In this document: piece by piece, positions 1 to 7,951 of the stretch
Layout of the letters: each line of letters starts with the position of its first letter
Position numbering within the stretch: the first letter of the stretch is position 1
From: Candidatus Dormiibacterota bacterium
Lineage (GTDB): Bacteria; Chloroflexota; Dormibacteria; Dormibacterales; Dormibacteraceae
Length of the DNA stretch: 54,302 bases
Assembly (NCBI GenBank): GCA_003151935.1
Contig: PLYZ01000012.1
Coordinates: 36,889 to 91,190, forward strand
Direction of reading: 5' to 3'
The notes under the pieces: model-generated
What the model saw: the letters and a program-made list of their open reading frames with translations, nothing else
Database searches by the model: none
What the model was told of the DNA's origin: nothing
Position numbers and translations under genes: made by a program

Positions 1-212
1 TCGAAGCCGCTCATGCCCGGCAGCATCAGGTCGAGCAGGATCAGGTCGGGCCGAGCCGTGCGCGCGGTGCGGAGGCCGGCGGCTCCGTCTCGGGCTTCCT
101 GCACCGAGAATCCCGCCGAGGTCAGGTTGTACTTGAGCATCTCGCGGATGCCTTCGTCATCCTCGACGACCAGGACCCTGCCGGCACTGCCATTGCCGGC
201 AGGCCGGCTCAT
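1..212 (-). CDS. phoB: PhoB/PhoP-type response regulator, N-terminal part (cut by window edge)
   Basis: Only the first 70 or so codons lie in the window; the rest continues past base 1. The visible part is a receiver domain: hydrophobic beta-1 RVLVVEDDEG with the acidic pair, and the phospho-acceptor region DLILLDLMLPGMSGF, where the Asp of LLDLMLPG is the expected phosphorylation site. The ATG at 212 overlaps the phoU stop (ATGA), so it is translationally coupled to phoU and lies last in the pstB-phoU-phoB transcript. Its placement with phoR, pstB and phoU argues for the phosphate-starvation regulator. The DNA-binding domain is not visible, so the output type is inferred. Confidence 0.85.
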   Translation of the reverse strand, partial: MSRPAGNGSAGRVLVVEDDEGIREMLKYNLTSAGFSVQEARDGAAGLRTARTARPDLILLDLMLPGMSGF

Positions 213-871
213 CCCAGCTCGACCACCTGGCCGGATTCGAGGAACACGATGTCCTCCGCCACGTTGGTCACGCGGTCGGAGATTCGCTCCAGGTTGTGGG
301 CGACGAGCAGAAGGGTGACCGCGCGCAGCGCGCCGTCGGTGTCGGTATTGCCGGTGCCCATCTCCTTGACCAGGTCCTCGAACACGCGGTGCCAGAGGCG
401 GTCGACCTCGTTGTCGCGGCTCGCCACCTCGCGCGCCCGCGGAACGTCCTGGTCGATGATCGCCTCGAGGATGTCGTGCACCTGGCCGATCGCGAGCTCG
501 CCCATGAGCCCGAACTCGGCGCGCAGCGGCTTGTCGGGCAGCGCGACCAGGGTGCTCGTCATGCGCGCGATTCGCACGGCGTAATCCCCCATCCGCTCCA
601 GCTCGGTCGCGATGTCCTGAAGGCCCATCAGGTATCGAAGGTCTCGCGCGACCGGCTGCTGGGTCGAGATGACCATGAAGACCTGCTCGCGGATCTGGCG
701 GAAGAGCTCATTGAGGTACTGGTCCTGGTTGCGCACCTTCTCTGCGGCGGCGCCGTCGCGCCGGCGGAGCGCGTCGAGGGCGGCCTCGATCTGCGACTCG
801 ACCAGCGTGCCCATCCGGAGCAGCGACTCGCGAAGGCTCGCAAGCTCTCTTTCGAATGTAAGTCGCGGCAC
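209..871 (-). CDS. phoU: PhoU, phosphate signalling complex protein
   Basis: A 220-residue all-helical protein of normal PhoU length with the two repeated helical-bundle halves of the family (around residues 5-110 and 115-210). Characteristic stretches include DLRYLMGLQDIATELERMGDYA and the second copy LLLVAHNLERISDRVTNVAEDI, whose E/D residues form the metal-cluster motifs E(x)3D(x)3N/R. PhoU links the Pst transporter to PhoR and keeps the Pho regulon off when phosphate is plentiful. The start is GTG, 5 bp after the pstB stop, and its stop overlaps the phoB start. Confidence 0.96.
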   Translation of the reverse strand: MPRLTFERELASLRESLLRMGTLVESQIEAALDALRRRDGAAAEKVRNQDQYLNELFRQIREQVFMVISTQQPVARDLRYLMGLQDIATELERMGDYAVRIARMTSTLVALPDKPLRAEFGLMGELAIGQVHDILEAIIDQDVPRAREVASRDNEVDRLWHRVFEDLVKEMGTGNTDTDGALRAVTLLLVAHNLERISDRVTNVAEDIVFLESGQVVELG

Positions 872-876
872 TGTCT

Positions 877-1719
877 CTAGCCGAACCTACCGGTGATGTA
901 GGCCTCTGTCCGCTGGTCCTGCGGTTGGTTGAACAGGTCGGCCGTCGGCGCGAACTCGATGAGCTCGCCGTAGCGACCCTCGGGGTTCATGAGCATGAAC
1001 GCCGTGTAGTCGGAGACGCGGGCCGCCTGCTGCATGTTGTGGGTCACGATCACGATGGTGTAGTCCCGCATGAGCTCGGCCATCAGGTCCTCGATCTTCA
1101 AGGTGGCCACGGGGTCGAGGGCCGAGCACGGCTCGTCCATGAGGATCACCTCGGGGCTCACGGCAAGACACCGGGCGATGGCGAGCCTCTGCTGCTGGCC
1201 ACCGGAGAGCGAGGTCGCCGGTGCCTCGAGCCGGTCGTTCACCTCGTCCCACAGCGCAGCACGCTCGAGACTCTGGCGGACGACATCCTTGACCCGTGAC
1301 GAGCTCCAGCCGAGGAGCCGCGGCGCAAAGGCGACGTTGTCGCGGATCGACATCGGGAACGGGCTGGGCCTCTGGAACACCATGCCCACCTTCTGGCGCA
1401 GCTCGAGTAGCTTGCGAGTCGTGATCACGTCTTCTCCGTCAAGAAGGACCTTCCCGCCGGCCCGGGCAGAAGGGATGAGGTCGTACATCCGGTTGAAAAC
1501 CCGGAGCAGGGTGCTCTTGCCGCAGCCTGAAGGCCCGATGATCGCTGTGATCCTCTTCTCCGGAATCTCGAAGCTGACGTCCTTGAGGGCCTGGTTCTTG
1601 CCGTAATAGAAGGAGAGCTGCTCGACCTTCAGCTTTACCTCGCCCGCTCCGTGCACAGCGCGAAGCCCAGGCCTCTCGGAGCGAGCTGTCGGCTGCATCA
1701 AAGGACGAATATTGGCCAT
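877..1719 (-). CDS. pstB: PstB, phosphate ABC transporter ATP-binding protein
   Basis: ATPase of the high-affinity phosphate importer. Residues 62-70 are the Walker A GPSGCGKST, followed by Q-loop MVFQRPSPFP, signature LSGGQQQRLAIARCLA, Walker B ILMDEPCSALDP and H-loop VTHNM. At 280 residues it is slightly longer than usual because of a 25-residue basic N-terminus, so an internal start is possible. It heads a pstB-phoU-phoB unit; a PHO-box-like array lies just upstream (1749-1776). The permease genes pstC and pstA that normally precede it are not here; phoR takes their place. Confidence 0.96.
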   Translation of the reverse strand: MANIRPLMQPTARSERPGLRAVHGAGEVKLKVEQLSFYYGKNQALKDVSFEIPEKRITAIIGPSGCGKSTLLRVFNRMYDLIPSARAGGKVLLDGEDVITTRKLLELRQKVGMVFQRPSPFPMSIRDNVAFAPRLLGWSSSRVKDVVRQSLERAALWDEVNDRLEAPATSLSGGQQQRLAIARCLAVSPEVILMDEPCSALDPVATLKIEDLMAELMRDYTIVIVTHNMQQAARVSDYTAFMLMNPEGRYGELIEFAPTADLFNQPQDQRTEAYITGRFG

Positions 1720-1748
1720 CCCCCAAGTTCAGGATATGCCCGGCCGGA

Positions 1749-1776
1749 TTAAGGGATGTTTATCCGTCGGTTAAGA
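1749..1776. promoter_or_regulatory. Candidate PHO box upstream of pstB
   Basis: Three hexamers TTAAGG, TTATCC and TTAAGA start at 1749, 1760 and 1771, exactly 11 bp apart with 5-bp spacers. This is the spacing of PhoB/PhoP direct repeats. The array overlaps the phoR stop codon and lies 30 bp before the pstB ATG, so pstB-phoU-phoB could be activated separately from phoR. Assignment rests on spacing, resemblance to the array before pstS, and context. Confidence 0.6.
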
Positions 1777-2797
1777 CTTGGTGCGGCAGCGCGATATAGA
1801 AGACCTGGCCTCCATCTCGCGCGGTCTCTGTCCAGATCCGGCCGCCCAGCACCTGGACCAGGTGCTTGGTAATCGCAAGCCCCAGGCCGAACCCGCCGGC
1901 TTCCCTCGGGCGCGCTCGATCGACCTTGTAGAACCGCTCGAAGACCCGGCTCCAGTGCTCTGGAGAGATGCCAGGTCCTCGATCCCGAACGCTCAGCACG
2001 ACCTCCTCGCCCTTGACCTCGGTGTTGACGTCGATCGCCGTGCCGGGCGGTGAGAACTTGGCGGCGTTGTCCAGCAGGTTGCTCAGCGCCTGTGCGAGCT
2101 TGGGGCGATCCGTCGAGATGACCAGGTTCGCCGCAACCGAGCTGTTGACCGTCCGGTCCGTGCCCAGGCGCGCCACGCTGTCGTGCACGAGCTCGGCCAG
2201 GTCGAACTCCGAAACGTCGACCGCCATCGCCCCGGTCTCGATGTCACCCAGCTGGCGAAGGTTGTCGATGATCTTGCTCATCAGGTCGGCCTCTCTGACC
2301 AGCCGCTCCGCGAAGCGCCTCCTGTCTTTCGGCAAAGGATCACCGAGCAGGCTCTCCGCCGTGAGTCGCAGCGATGTGATCGGGGTCTTCAGCTCATGCA
2401 CCAGGTTGGCGACGAACTCCTGCCGGACGGTGGCCAGGCGTCTCAGCTCGGTGATGTTCGTGAGGAAGAGAAGCTTCTCGCCTTCTCGCCGTCCGGCTAC
2501 CAATTGGGTCAGGACTGTGGCGCGGTGGTGCACCAGCTGTGCCTCGGCCTGCGGCTGATCCAGACGCACCACATCGAACAGCCGCGATTCAAGCGTCACC
2601 TCGACCAGGCTCGCGGGAAGCCGCGCCGGCTCGATCTCGAAAAAATCGCGGGCGGATTCGTTCGCTCCCACCACGCGGTTTTCCGCGTCGAGCAGCAGCG
2701 CCATCACCGGAGCGTGCTCGAGCAGCTCGGCAAAGAGGTCTCGGGGTGGAAGGTTCGGTTCGAGCGGTCCAATCTCTCGCCGCCGGTCCCAGATCAC
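1760..2797 (-). CDS. phoR: PhoR-type sensor histidine kinase without membrane segments
   Basis: A 345-residue histidine kinase: a PAS-like domain at about residues 20-115, a HisKA domain with the phospho-acceptor His134 in NLVHELKTPITSLR, and a HATPase_c domain with N-box LSNLLDNAAKFSPPG, G1 RDRGPGIS and G2 GFGLGLAITKHL. No transmembrane segment or signal peptide is visible, unlike classical PhoR, so it probably senses through soluble contact with PhoU/Pst components. The start is GTG at 2797, six bases after a TATACT -10-like hexamer on the minus strand, which suggests a leaderless mRNA. Divergent from pstS. Confidence 0.92.
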   Translation of the reverse strand: MIWDRRREIGPLEPNLPPRDLFAELLEHAPVMALLLDAENRVVGANESARDFFEIEPARLPASLVEVTLESRLFDVVRLDQPQAEAQLVHHRATVLTQLVAGRREGEKLLFLTNITELRRLATVRQEFVANLVHELKTPITSLRLTAESLLGDPLPKDRRRFAERLVREADLMSKIIDNLRQLGDIETGAMAVDVSEFDLAELVHDSVARLGTDRTVNSSVAANLVISTDRPKLAQALSNLLDNAAKFSPPGTAIDVNTEVKGEEVVLSVRDRGPGISPEHWSRVFERFYKVDRARPREAGGFGLGLAITKHLVQVLGGRIWTETARDGGQVFYIALPHQVLTDG

Positions 2798-2833
2798 GGC
2801 CGGAGTATATGAGTGCGATTTGGGTGATGACGC

Positions 2834-2876
2834 TTAAGGTCCGGTTAACCCGCTCTTAAACCGCCGTCCATAACGT
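2834..2876 (+). promoter_or_regulatory. PHO box and -10 element of pstS
   Basis: TTAAGG, TTAACC and TTAAAC begin at 2834, 2845 and 2856, an exact 11-bp period with 5-bp spacers. Ten bases further lies a -10-like TAACGT (2871-2876), so the repeats cover the -35 position as in PhoB-activated promoters. The pstS start at 2914 follows with a good ribosome binding site. The same DNA could also serve the divergent phoR promoter. Confidence 0.7.
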
Positions 2877-2913
2877 GTTGGCCGTTAGTCCATGGCGTTT
2901 CAGGAGGGGTTCG

Positions 2914-4005
2914 ATGCTTCGAGTCACATTCATCTGGCGGATCCTGCTTGTGGGTGTAGCGGCCGCCATCGTCGGGACCGCGTGCGGCGGCAGCGGCACT
3001 GCGAGCGCCTCGCCGTCTCCGGTTGACGTCGGCAGCGGTTCACTCACAGGCGCTGGATCCACTTTCGACGCACCCCTCTTTCAGAAGGCCTTTTACGACT
3101 ATTCGGCCAAATACCCGCAGGTCACGATCAACTACCAGCCGGTCGGGTCGGGTGCGGGCATCCAGCAGTTCATCAAGAACACGGTCGACTTCGGCGCGAC
3201 CGACGTTCCGATGGCGTCGGCCGACATCACTTCGGCGGGCGGTCCCGATACGCTCACGCAGATTCCGGTCACCCTCGGCGTGGTTTCCATCGCCTTCAAC
3301 GTACAGGGCGTGAGCCAGCTGAACCTGGATGCGGGCACGCTGGCAGCTATTTTTCTGGGCCATATCACGAAGTGGAATGACCCCGCGATAGCGGCGCTCA
3401 ACTCAGGCGTCACTTTGCCTAGTACCAAGATCACCGTCGCTCACAGGTCAGATGGAAGTGGAACCACTTACATCTTCACGGACTATCTCGCCAAGGTCTC
3501 CAGCGAGTGGAAGTCGAAGGTGGGCGCCGCCAAGTCGGTTTCCTGGCCGGTAGGCGTAGGCGGTAGTGGCAACCAGGCCGTCGCACAGGCCATCACGTCG
3601 ACCGACGGCGCGATCGGTTACGTCGAACTTGCATACGTCGTCCAGACAGGCATGCACCAGGCCGCCATCAAGAACGCAAACGGCAAATTCGTCGCGGCAA
3701 GCGTTGCCGGAGCTACAGCGGCGGCAGCCCAGAACACAAGCATCAGCCCGACCAACTTCTCAATCACAAATGAGCCGGGCGACACCACCTACCCGATCGC
3801 CGGCTTCAGCTGGGTCATATTGCGCACCTCGTTCAGCGACGCCACGAAGGGTAAGGCGGTCGTCTATCTCGTCAAGTGGCTGGTTTCCAGCGGCCAGTCG
3901 GAGGGTTCCGACCTCCAGTACGCACCGCTTCCCTCCGCCGTCCAGAGTCTCGCGCTGACCAACCTCAAGCTGGTCAAGGCAGGAGGCGCCGCCATCCTCA
4001 GCTAG
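2914..4005 (+). CDS. pstS: PstS, phosphate-binding lipoprotein of the Pst transporter
   Basis: A 363-residue periplasmic-type binding protein. The N-terminus has a basic start, a hydrophobic stretch (LLVGVAAAIVGTAC) and a lipobox-like Cys followed by a Gly/Ser/Ala linker, so it is probably a lipoprotein. PstS motifs are clear: GAGSTFDAPLFQKAF, GSGAGIQQF, FGATDVPMA, HRSDGSGTTYIFTDYL and DGAIGYVELAY; the S/T/G/D residues in these loops bind phosphate. ATG 2914 is chosen because AGGAGGGG lies just before it; an in-frame ATG... upstream option (2875) lacks such a site. A PHO box precedes it and a strong terminator follows. Confidence 0.96.
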   Translation: MLRVTFIWRILLVGVAAAIVGTACGGSGTASASPSPVDVGSGSLTGAGSTFDAPLFQKAFYDYSAKYPQVTINYQPVGSGAGIQQFIKNTVDFGATDVPMASADITSAGGPDTLTQIPVTLGVVSIAFNVQGVSQLNLDAGTLAAIFLGHITKWNDPAIAALNSGVTLPSTKITVAHRSDGSGTTYIFTDYLAKVSSEWKSKVGAAKSVSWPVGVGGSGNQAVAQAITSTDGAIGYVELAYVVQTGMHQAAIKNANGKFVAASVAGATAAAAQNTSISPTNFSITNEPGDTTYPIAGFSWVILRTSFSDATKGKAVVYLVKWLVSSGQSEGSDLQYAPLPSAVQSLALTNLKLVKAGGAAILS

Positions 4006-4026
4006 AAATCCCCCCGGTTCACCGCC

Positions 4027-4062
4027 AAGACGGCGTGGGTTGGGCCTGCGCCGTCTTTCTTT
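4027..4062. terminator. Intrinsic terminator between pstS and rsmG
   Basis: A perfect 9-bp stem AAGACGGCG (4027-4035) / CGCCGTCTT (4049-4057) with a 13-base loop is followed by a T-rich run. It ends pstS transcription. rsmG converges from the other side, and the A-rich left arm may let it act in both directions. Confidence 0.85.
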
Positions 4063-4692
4063 CTAAAGTGGTTTGCGCGCGGGTAGGCCGGGCCGGCGCG
4101 GGTAGGCCGGCGGCGTCGGCCGCACCTTGTCGATGACGACCACGGTGCCGGCGCGGCGGGCCGCCGATGGAGCAGGCACTACTCGGTTGGTTGCGCCCCC
4201 GAGCGCGTCGATGGCGCGACTGGCGCCATCCAGGTCTTCGCTTTCGGTCTTCTGCGCCAGCAGGCGCCCACCGACCCGGACAAGCGGAAGGCACAGCTCG
4301 GCCAGAACGGGCATGGGCGCGACGGCGCGCGCGACGGCGACATCGAAGGACTCGCGGTAGAGCGGGTCGCGCCCCACGTCTTCGGCGCGCCTGGCAACGA
4401 CCTCGACATCACGCAGTCCGAGCGCGGCGCAGGCCCGGACCAGGAACGCCGCCTTCGCCTGGTCCGCCTCGACCAGCGTCACGGTAAGAGCGGGCCGGGC
4501 GATCTTCAGCGGCAATCCCGGCAGGCCGCCGCCGGAGCCAACGTCCACCACCCTGTCTGCCTCACCGAGGTGCTCCAGCAGGACCAGCGAGTCGGCGATG
4601 AGCTCCTCGGGCGGCCCGGACACCAGGCCCGGCCATTCCGAGATCAATCGCGCAAGCTCAACGAGCTTAGAATCAGTCACTGAAATGCCCAT
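4063..4692 (-). CDS. rsmG: RsmG, 16S rRNA m7G527 methyltransferase
   Basis: A 209-residue class I SAM-dependent methyltransferase of the GidB/RsmG family. SAM motif I is VVDVGSGGGLPGLPLKI, followed by the acidic VTLVEADQAKAAFL and the family motif DVAVARAVAPMPVLAELCLPLVRVGG. It methylates N7 of G527 in the 530 loop of 16S rRNA. The usual gidA/parA/parB neighbours are absent. The ATG at 4692 overlaps the divergent FmdB-like gene by 8 bp; an in-frame GTG at about 4680 would remove that overlap. Confidence 0.93.
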   Translation of the reverse strand: MGISVTDSKLVELARLISEWPGLVSGPPEELIADSLVLLEHLGEADRVVDVGSGGGLPGLPLKIARPALTVTLVEADQAKAAFLVRACAALGLRDVEVVARRAEDVGRDPLYRESFDVAVARAVAPMPVLAELCLPLVRVGGRLLAQKTESEDLDGASRAIDALGGATNRVVPAPSAARRAGTVVVIDKVRPTPPAYPRRPGLPARKPL

Positions 4693-4927
4693 CTACGAGT
4701 ATCGGTGCGAGAGTTGTTCCGGGAAGTTTGAGCTCCTGACGAGGTTCGCCGAGCGGGACTCATCCCAGGCCTGCCCGGCCTGCGAATCGACGAGGACCAG
4801 GGTGCTTGTCTCGAGCTTTGCCGTCGCCGGCGGCGAATCATCCGGGTCGCTCGACTTCGGGAGCGCGGAGGGTGGCGGCGGCTGCTGCGGCGGCGGTTGC
4901 GGCTCCTGCGGCACCAGCCCGAACTGA
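4685..4927 (+). CDS. FmdB-family zinc-ribbon protein
   Basis: An 80-residue protein starting MPIYEYRCESC, the hallmark of the FmdB regulatory/zinc-ribbon family, with a second CxxC (ACPAC) about 25 residues later forming a four-Cys zinc site. The C-terminus is a Gly/Cys-rich tail (GGGGCCGGGCGSCG), common in this family. ATG 4685 is the family start. The role is not established; relatives were linked to formamidase or methyltransferase regulation. It lies 9 bp before lysA and is probably cotranscribed with it. Confidence 0.88.
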   Translation: MPIYEYRCESCSGKFELLTRFAERDSSQACPACESTRTRVLVSSFAVAGGESSGSLDFGSAEGGGGCCGGGCGSCGTSPN

Positions 4928-4936
4928 TCTCCTAAG

Positions 4937-6220
4937 TTGCTCTTCCCGGTCACGTACCGGGTGAACGCCGCCGGCCACATGGAGGTGGGCGGCTGCGACC
5001 TCGTCGCACTGGCTCGCAAGCACGGCACTCCTCTCTACGTCTACGACGAGGCGACCGTTCGCCAGCGCGCCTCTGAATACGTCGCCGCGATGGGCTCGGC
5101 CGGCCAGGTCCTGTACTCGGCCAAGGCCTTCGCCTCGCCACAGTTCCTGCAGGTCGTGGCCGAGGAGGGGCTGGGCCTCGACGTCGTGTCGGCTGGCGAG
5201 CTCCACCTTGCTCTGAAGTCCGGTTTTCCGCAGGACCGCATTCACTTTCTCGGCAACAACAAGAGCCGCGAGGATGTGCAGGCCGCGTACCGTGCCGGCG
5301 CGACGATCGTCATCGACGGGGAGTATGAGTTCGAGCTGCTGCGGGAGGTCGTTCCCGAAGGCAAGCGGACACCAGTCATGCTGCGCCTGTCGCCCGGAGT
5401 CAAGCCGGACACGCACGATCACATCTCGACCGGCCAGCTGGATTCGAAATTCGGCTTCTCGATCGAGTCCGGCGCCGCACGCCGGGCGGTCGAAAAAGCG
5501 CTGACGCATCCCCGGCTCGATTTGATCGGCCTGCACTCGCACATCGGGTCGCAGATTTTCGCCCTCGGCGCTTACGAGCACGCGATGAGCATGATGCTGG
5601 ACCTCCTCGTGCAGCTGCGCGACAAGCTGGGTTTCGAGCCGCGCAAGCTGGGGGCGGGAGGCGGACTGGGCATCGCGTACACGCGCAACGACGACCCACC
5701 CACGCCGCGCCATTTCGTCGAGGTCGTTCGTCACGCCCTGGTTGCGGGCTGCGTGGAGCGCGGGTTGAAGGTGCCGCAGCTTGTGGTCGAGCCCGGGCGC
5801 TCGATCGCCGGGCCCGCAGGCATGGCGCTCTACACGGTCGGTTCGATCAAGGACATCCCAGGTGTGCGGCGCTACGTCGCGGTCGACGGCGGCATGGGCG
5901 ACAACATCCGGCCGAAGCTCTACGGCGCGCGCTACGAGGCGTACCTTGCCTCCGACCCCGACCGTGCTGCCGACGGCAAGGTCACCATCGCCGGCAAGTA
6001 CTGCGAATCGACCGACATCCTTATCACCGACATCGAGATGCCGCCACTGAAGCCGGGCGACGTCATTGCGCTGCCGGCGGCCGGCGCGTACTGCCTCGCG
6101 ATGGCCAGCAATTACAACGGCGTGCCGCGGCCGGAGGTCCTGATGCTCAACGATGGCAAGGCGCGCGTGATGCGGCGTCGCGAAACGCTGGACGACCTTC
6201 TCGCCGCTGAGGTGTTTTAG
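4937..6220 (+). CDS. lysA: Diaminopimelate decarboxylase
   Basis: A 427-residue fold-III PLP enzyme that decarboxylates meso-diaminopimelate to lysine. Lys63 in YSAKAFASPQ is the PLP Schiff-base lysine; HSHIGSQI, GAGGGLGIAY, VEPGRSI and the active-site CEST (KYCESTDIL) are all present. The TTG at 4937 follows the FmdB-like gene by 9 bp; a GTG about 24 bases later is a possible alternative. The gene converges with the kinase gene, with only 3 bp between the stops. Confidence 0.96.
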   Translation: MLFPVTYRVNAAGHMEVGGCDLVALARKHGTPLYVYDEATVRQRASEYVAAMGSAGQVLYSAKAFASPQFLQVVAEEGLGLDVVSAGELHLALKSGFPQDRIHFLGNNKSREDVQAAYRAGATIVIDGEYEFELLREVVPEGKRTPVMLRLSPGVKPDTHDHISTGQLDSKFGFSIESGAARRAVEKALTHPRLDLIGLHSHIGSQIFALGAYEHAMSMMLDLLVQLRDKLGFEPRKLGAGGGLGIAYTRNDDPPTPRHFVEVVRHALVAGCVERGLKVPQLVVEPGRSIAGPAGMALYTVGSIKDIPGVRRYVAVDGGMGDNIRPKLYGARYEAYLASDPDRAADGKVTIAGKYCESTDILITDIEMPPLKPGDVIALPAAGAYCLAMASNYNGVPRPEVLMLNDGKARVMRRRETLDDLLAAEVF

Positions 6221-6223
6221 CGG

Positions 6224-7909
6224 TTAGGTCGCCGTCACAGTTACTGGCTGGCTTGCGCAACCGCCAAACGTGTCGCATGCCTTGATCGAGGCTGCGACAC
6301 GCGGGACCGCCGTGAGGGGAATTGTCACGGTTTTAGAGAACGAGCCGGTGAAAGCAATGCTCACTGTTGCGCGTTGCGTGCTGCTTGCTTGAACGAAGTA
6401 AATCGTTCCGGTGGTACCGGGGTTGAAATAGGAGCCGAAGACGGTGACCGAACCACCGACTTTGACGATTGCTGATGAAAGCGTGATCGTTGCCGGATGT
6501 TGAGTCGGGCTCGTGCTCGCACCAGGAGTTGGTGACGGCAATGGCGACGTTGCGGGCGTGGGCGTCACGATTGCGACCGGCTCGAGAACGTGGAGGATTG
6601 CAGTCAGGCCGCACGAAGACGCCCAACAGATCTGGATCGTGTGATCGCCGATCCCTTCGTCTCTGGGCACGTCGATGGACCGGCTCACGTTTCCATTCGA
6701 ATCGGCCCGAAACACAAAGGTGCGTAGCGTGCTGTGCACGCGGATCTCGCCACTCTGGTTGGCCGGCAGGTGACTCGCGGTCACCAAAACCGAGTCGCCC
6801 GCAATCACCGTCGACGGCGACAGTGACAGCGCCGGCATCGGCCGCGTGGTGAGATAACCCGCGACTCCGATCACGAGCAGCAGGATGAGAACGGTCATCG
6901 CCACCGCGATGAGACCCTTTCGCGATTTGCGCTTGAGGACTGGTGGCGGGGGCGACGGGTAGGCGACGATCATTGGGTCGCTCGGCGTTTCGGCATCGAC
7001 GTAGATGGGAGCAGCCGTCGGTGCGACCGCGGATGGGCCCGACGCGCCGGGCGTCATCACCACCGTTCGCGCCACCGCCGGCTCTGGCTTGCGCGTCAAA
7101 GCGGCGCTGAGAGCGTCGACCATCGCGGCGCAGCTCTCCCAGCGGGCATTGGGATCCTTCGCTAGGCCGCGCATGATCACGGCGTCGACGCGGGGTCCGA
7201 GCGATTTGTTGCGCGCGCTAGGCGGCACCGGCTCGCGATGCACATGCGCGTAGAGCAGCTCTATCAAGCCCTCGCCGTCGAACGGAATCACGCCCGTCAA
7301 CATCTCGTAGGCGATGGTCGCAAGCGCGTAGCGATCGGCCGCCGGCCCGACCCTGATACCGGTCACCTGCTCGGGCGCCATGTAGGCGGGCGTCCCGGTG
7401 GTGACTCCTGTCATCGACTTCAGCGACGAGCCCTGGAGCAGCTTGGCCAGCCCGAAGTCGGCGAGGACGGGAGTGTCGTCTTTCTCCAGGAGTACGTTCG
7501 CGGGCTTGACGTCCCTGTGCACGATCCCGAGCCCGTGCGCATGGTCGAGGCCGGCCGCGATGCCGCGGAGATACTTCAACGCCGTGGCGGTGTCGAGCTG
7601 TCCGTTGCTCAGCCGGTTCGCGAGACTCCCGCCCGGGACGTACTCGATGATCATGTAAGGCACGCCCTCGTGCTCGCCGAAGTCATAGACGTTGACGATG
7701 TTGGGGTGGCGCATCTGGGCGATCGCCTGCGCCTCGTGGCGGAACCGCGCCGTCGAGTCAGGGTCGGGCGAGATCCCCTGCAGGACCTTGACGGCGCCCG
7801 TGCGCTGCAGCTGAACGTGGTACGCGCGGAAGACGAGACCCATCGCGCCCTGGCCTATGAAGTCCTGGACCTCGTACTGACCGAGCTTGGTTCCCGGAGC
7901 GATCGGCAC
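6224..7909 (-). CDS. Membrane-anchored PknB-type Ser/Thr protein kinase
   Basis: A 561-residue protein. Residues 10-270 form a Hanks-type kinase: Gly loop GQGAMG, Lys41 in AVKVL, catalytic HRDVKPANVL (131-140), DFG at 151-153, activation-loop TGTPAYMAPEQ. A linker leads to one transmembrane helix (332-354). The outside part has a Thr/Pro/Ser-rich stretch between two beta-rich Ig/IPT-like modules rather than PASTA repeats, so the ligand is unlikely to be muropeptide-like by homology. It starts with GTG at 7909, six bases after a TAATCT -10-like hexamer (leaderless type). Confidence 0.93.
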   Translation of the reverse strand: MPIAPGTKLGQYEVQDFIGQGAMGLVFRAYHVQLQRTGAVKVLQGISPDPDSTARFRHEAQAIAQMRHPNIVNVYDFGEHEGVPYMIIEYVPGGSLANRLSNGQLDTATALKYLRGIAAGLDHAHGLGIVHRDVKPANVLLEKDDTPVLADFGLAKLLQGSSLKSMTGVTTGTPAYMAPEQVTGIRVGPAADRYALATIAYEMLTGVIPFDGEGLIELLYAHVHREPVPPSARNKSLGPRVDAVIMRGLAKDPNARWESCAAMVDALSAALTRKPEPAVARTVVMTPGASGPSAVAPTAAPIYVDAETPSDPMIVAYPSPPPPVLKRKSRKGLIAVAMTVLILLLVIGVAGYLTTRPMPALSLSPSTVIAGDSVLVTASHLPANQSGEIRVHSTLRTFVFRADSNGNVSRSIDVPRDEGIGDHTIQICWASSCGLTAILHVLEPVAIVTPTPATSPLPSPTPGASTSPTQHPATITLSSAIVKVGGSVTVFGSYFNPGTTGTIYFVQASSTQRATVSIAFTGSFSKTVTIPLTAVPRVAASIKACDTFGGCASQPVTVTAT

Positions 7910-7951
7910 GGTCCCAGATTATGAGGTTCGGTTCCCGGAACCCATCGTGAG

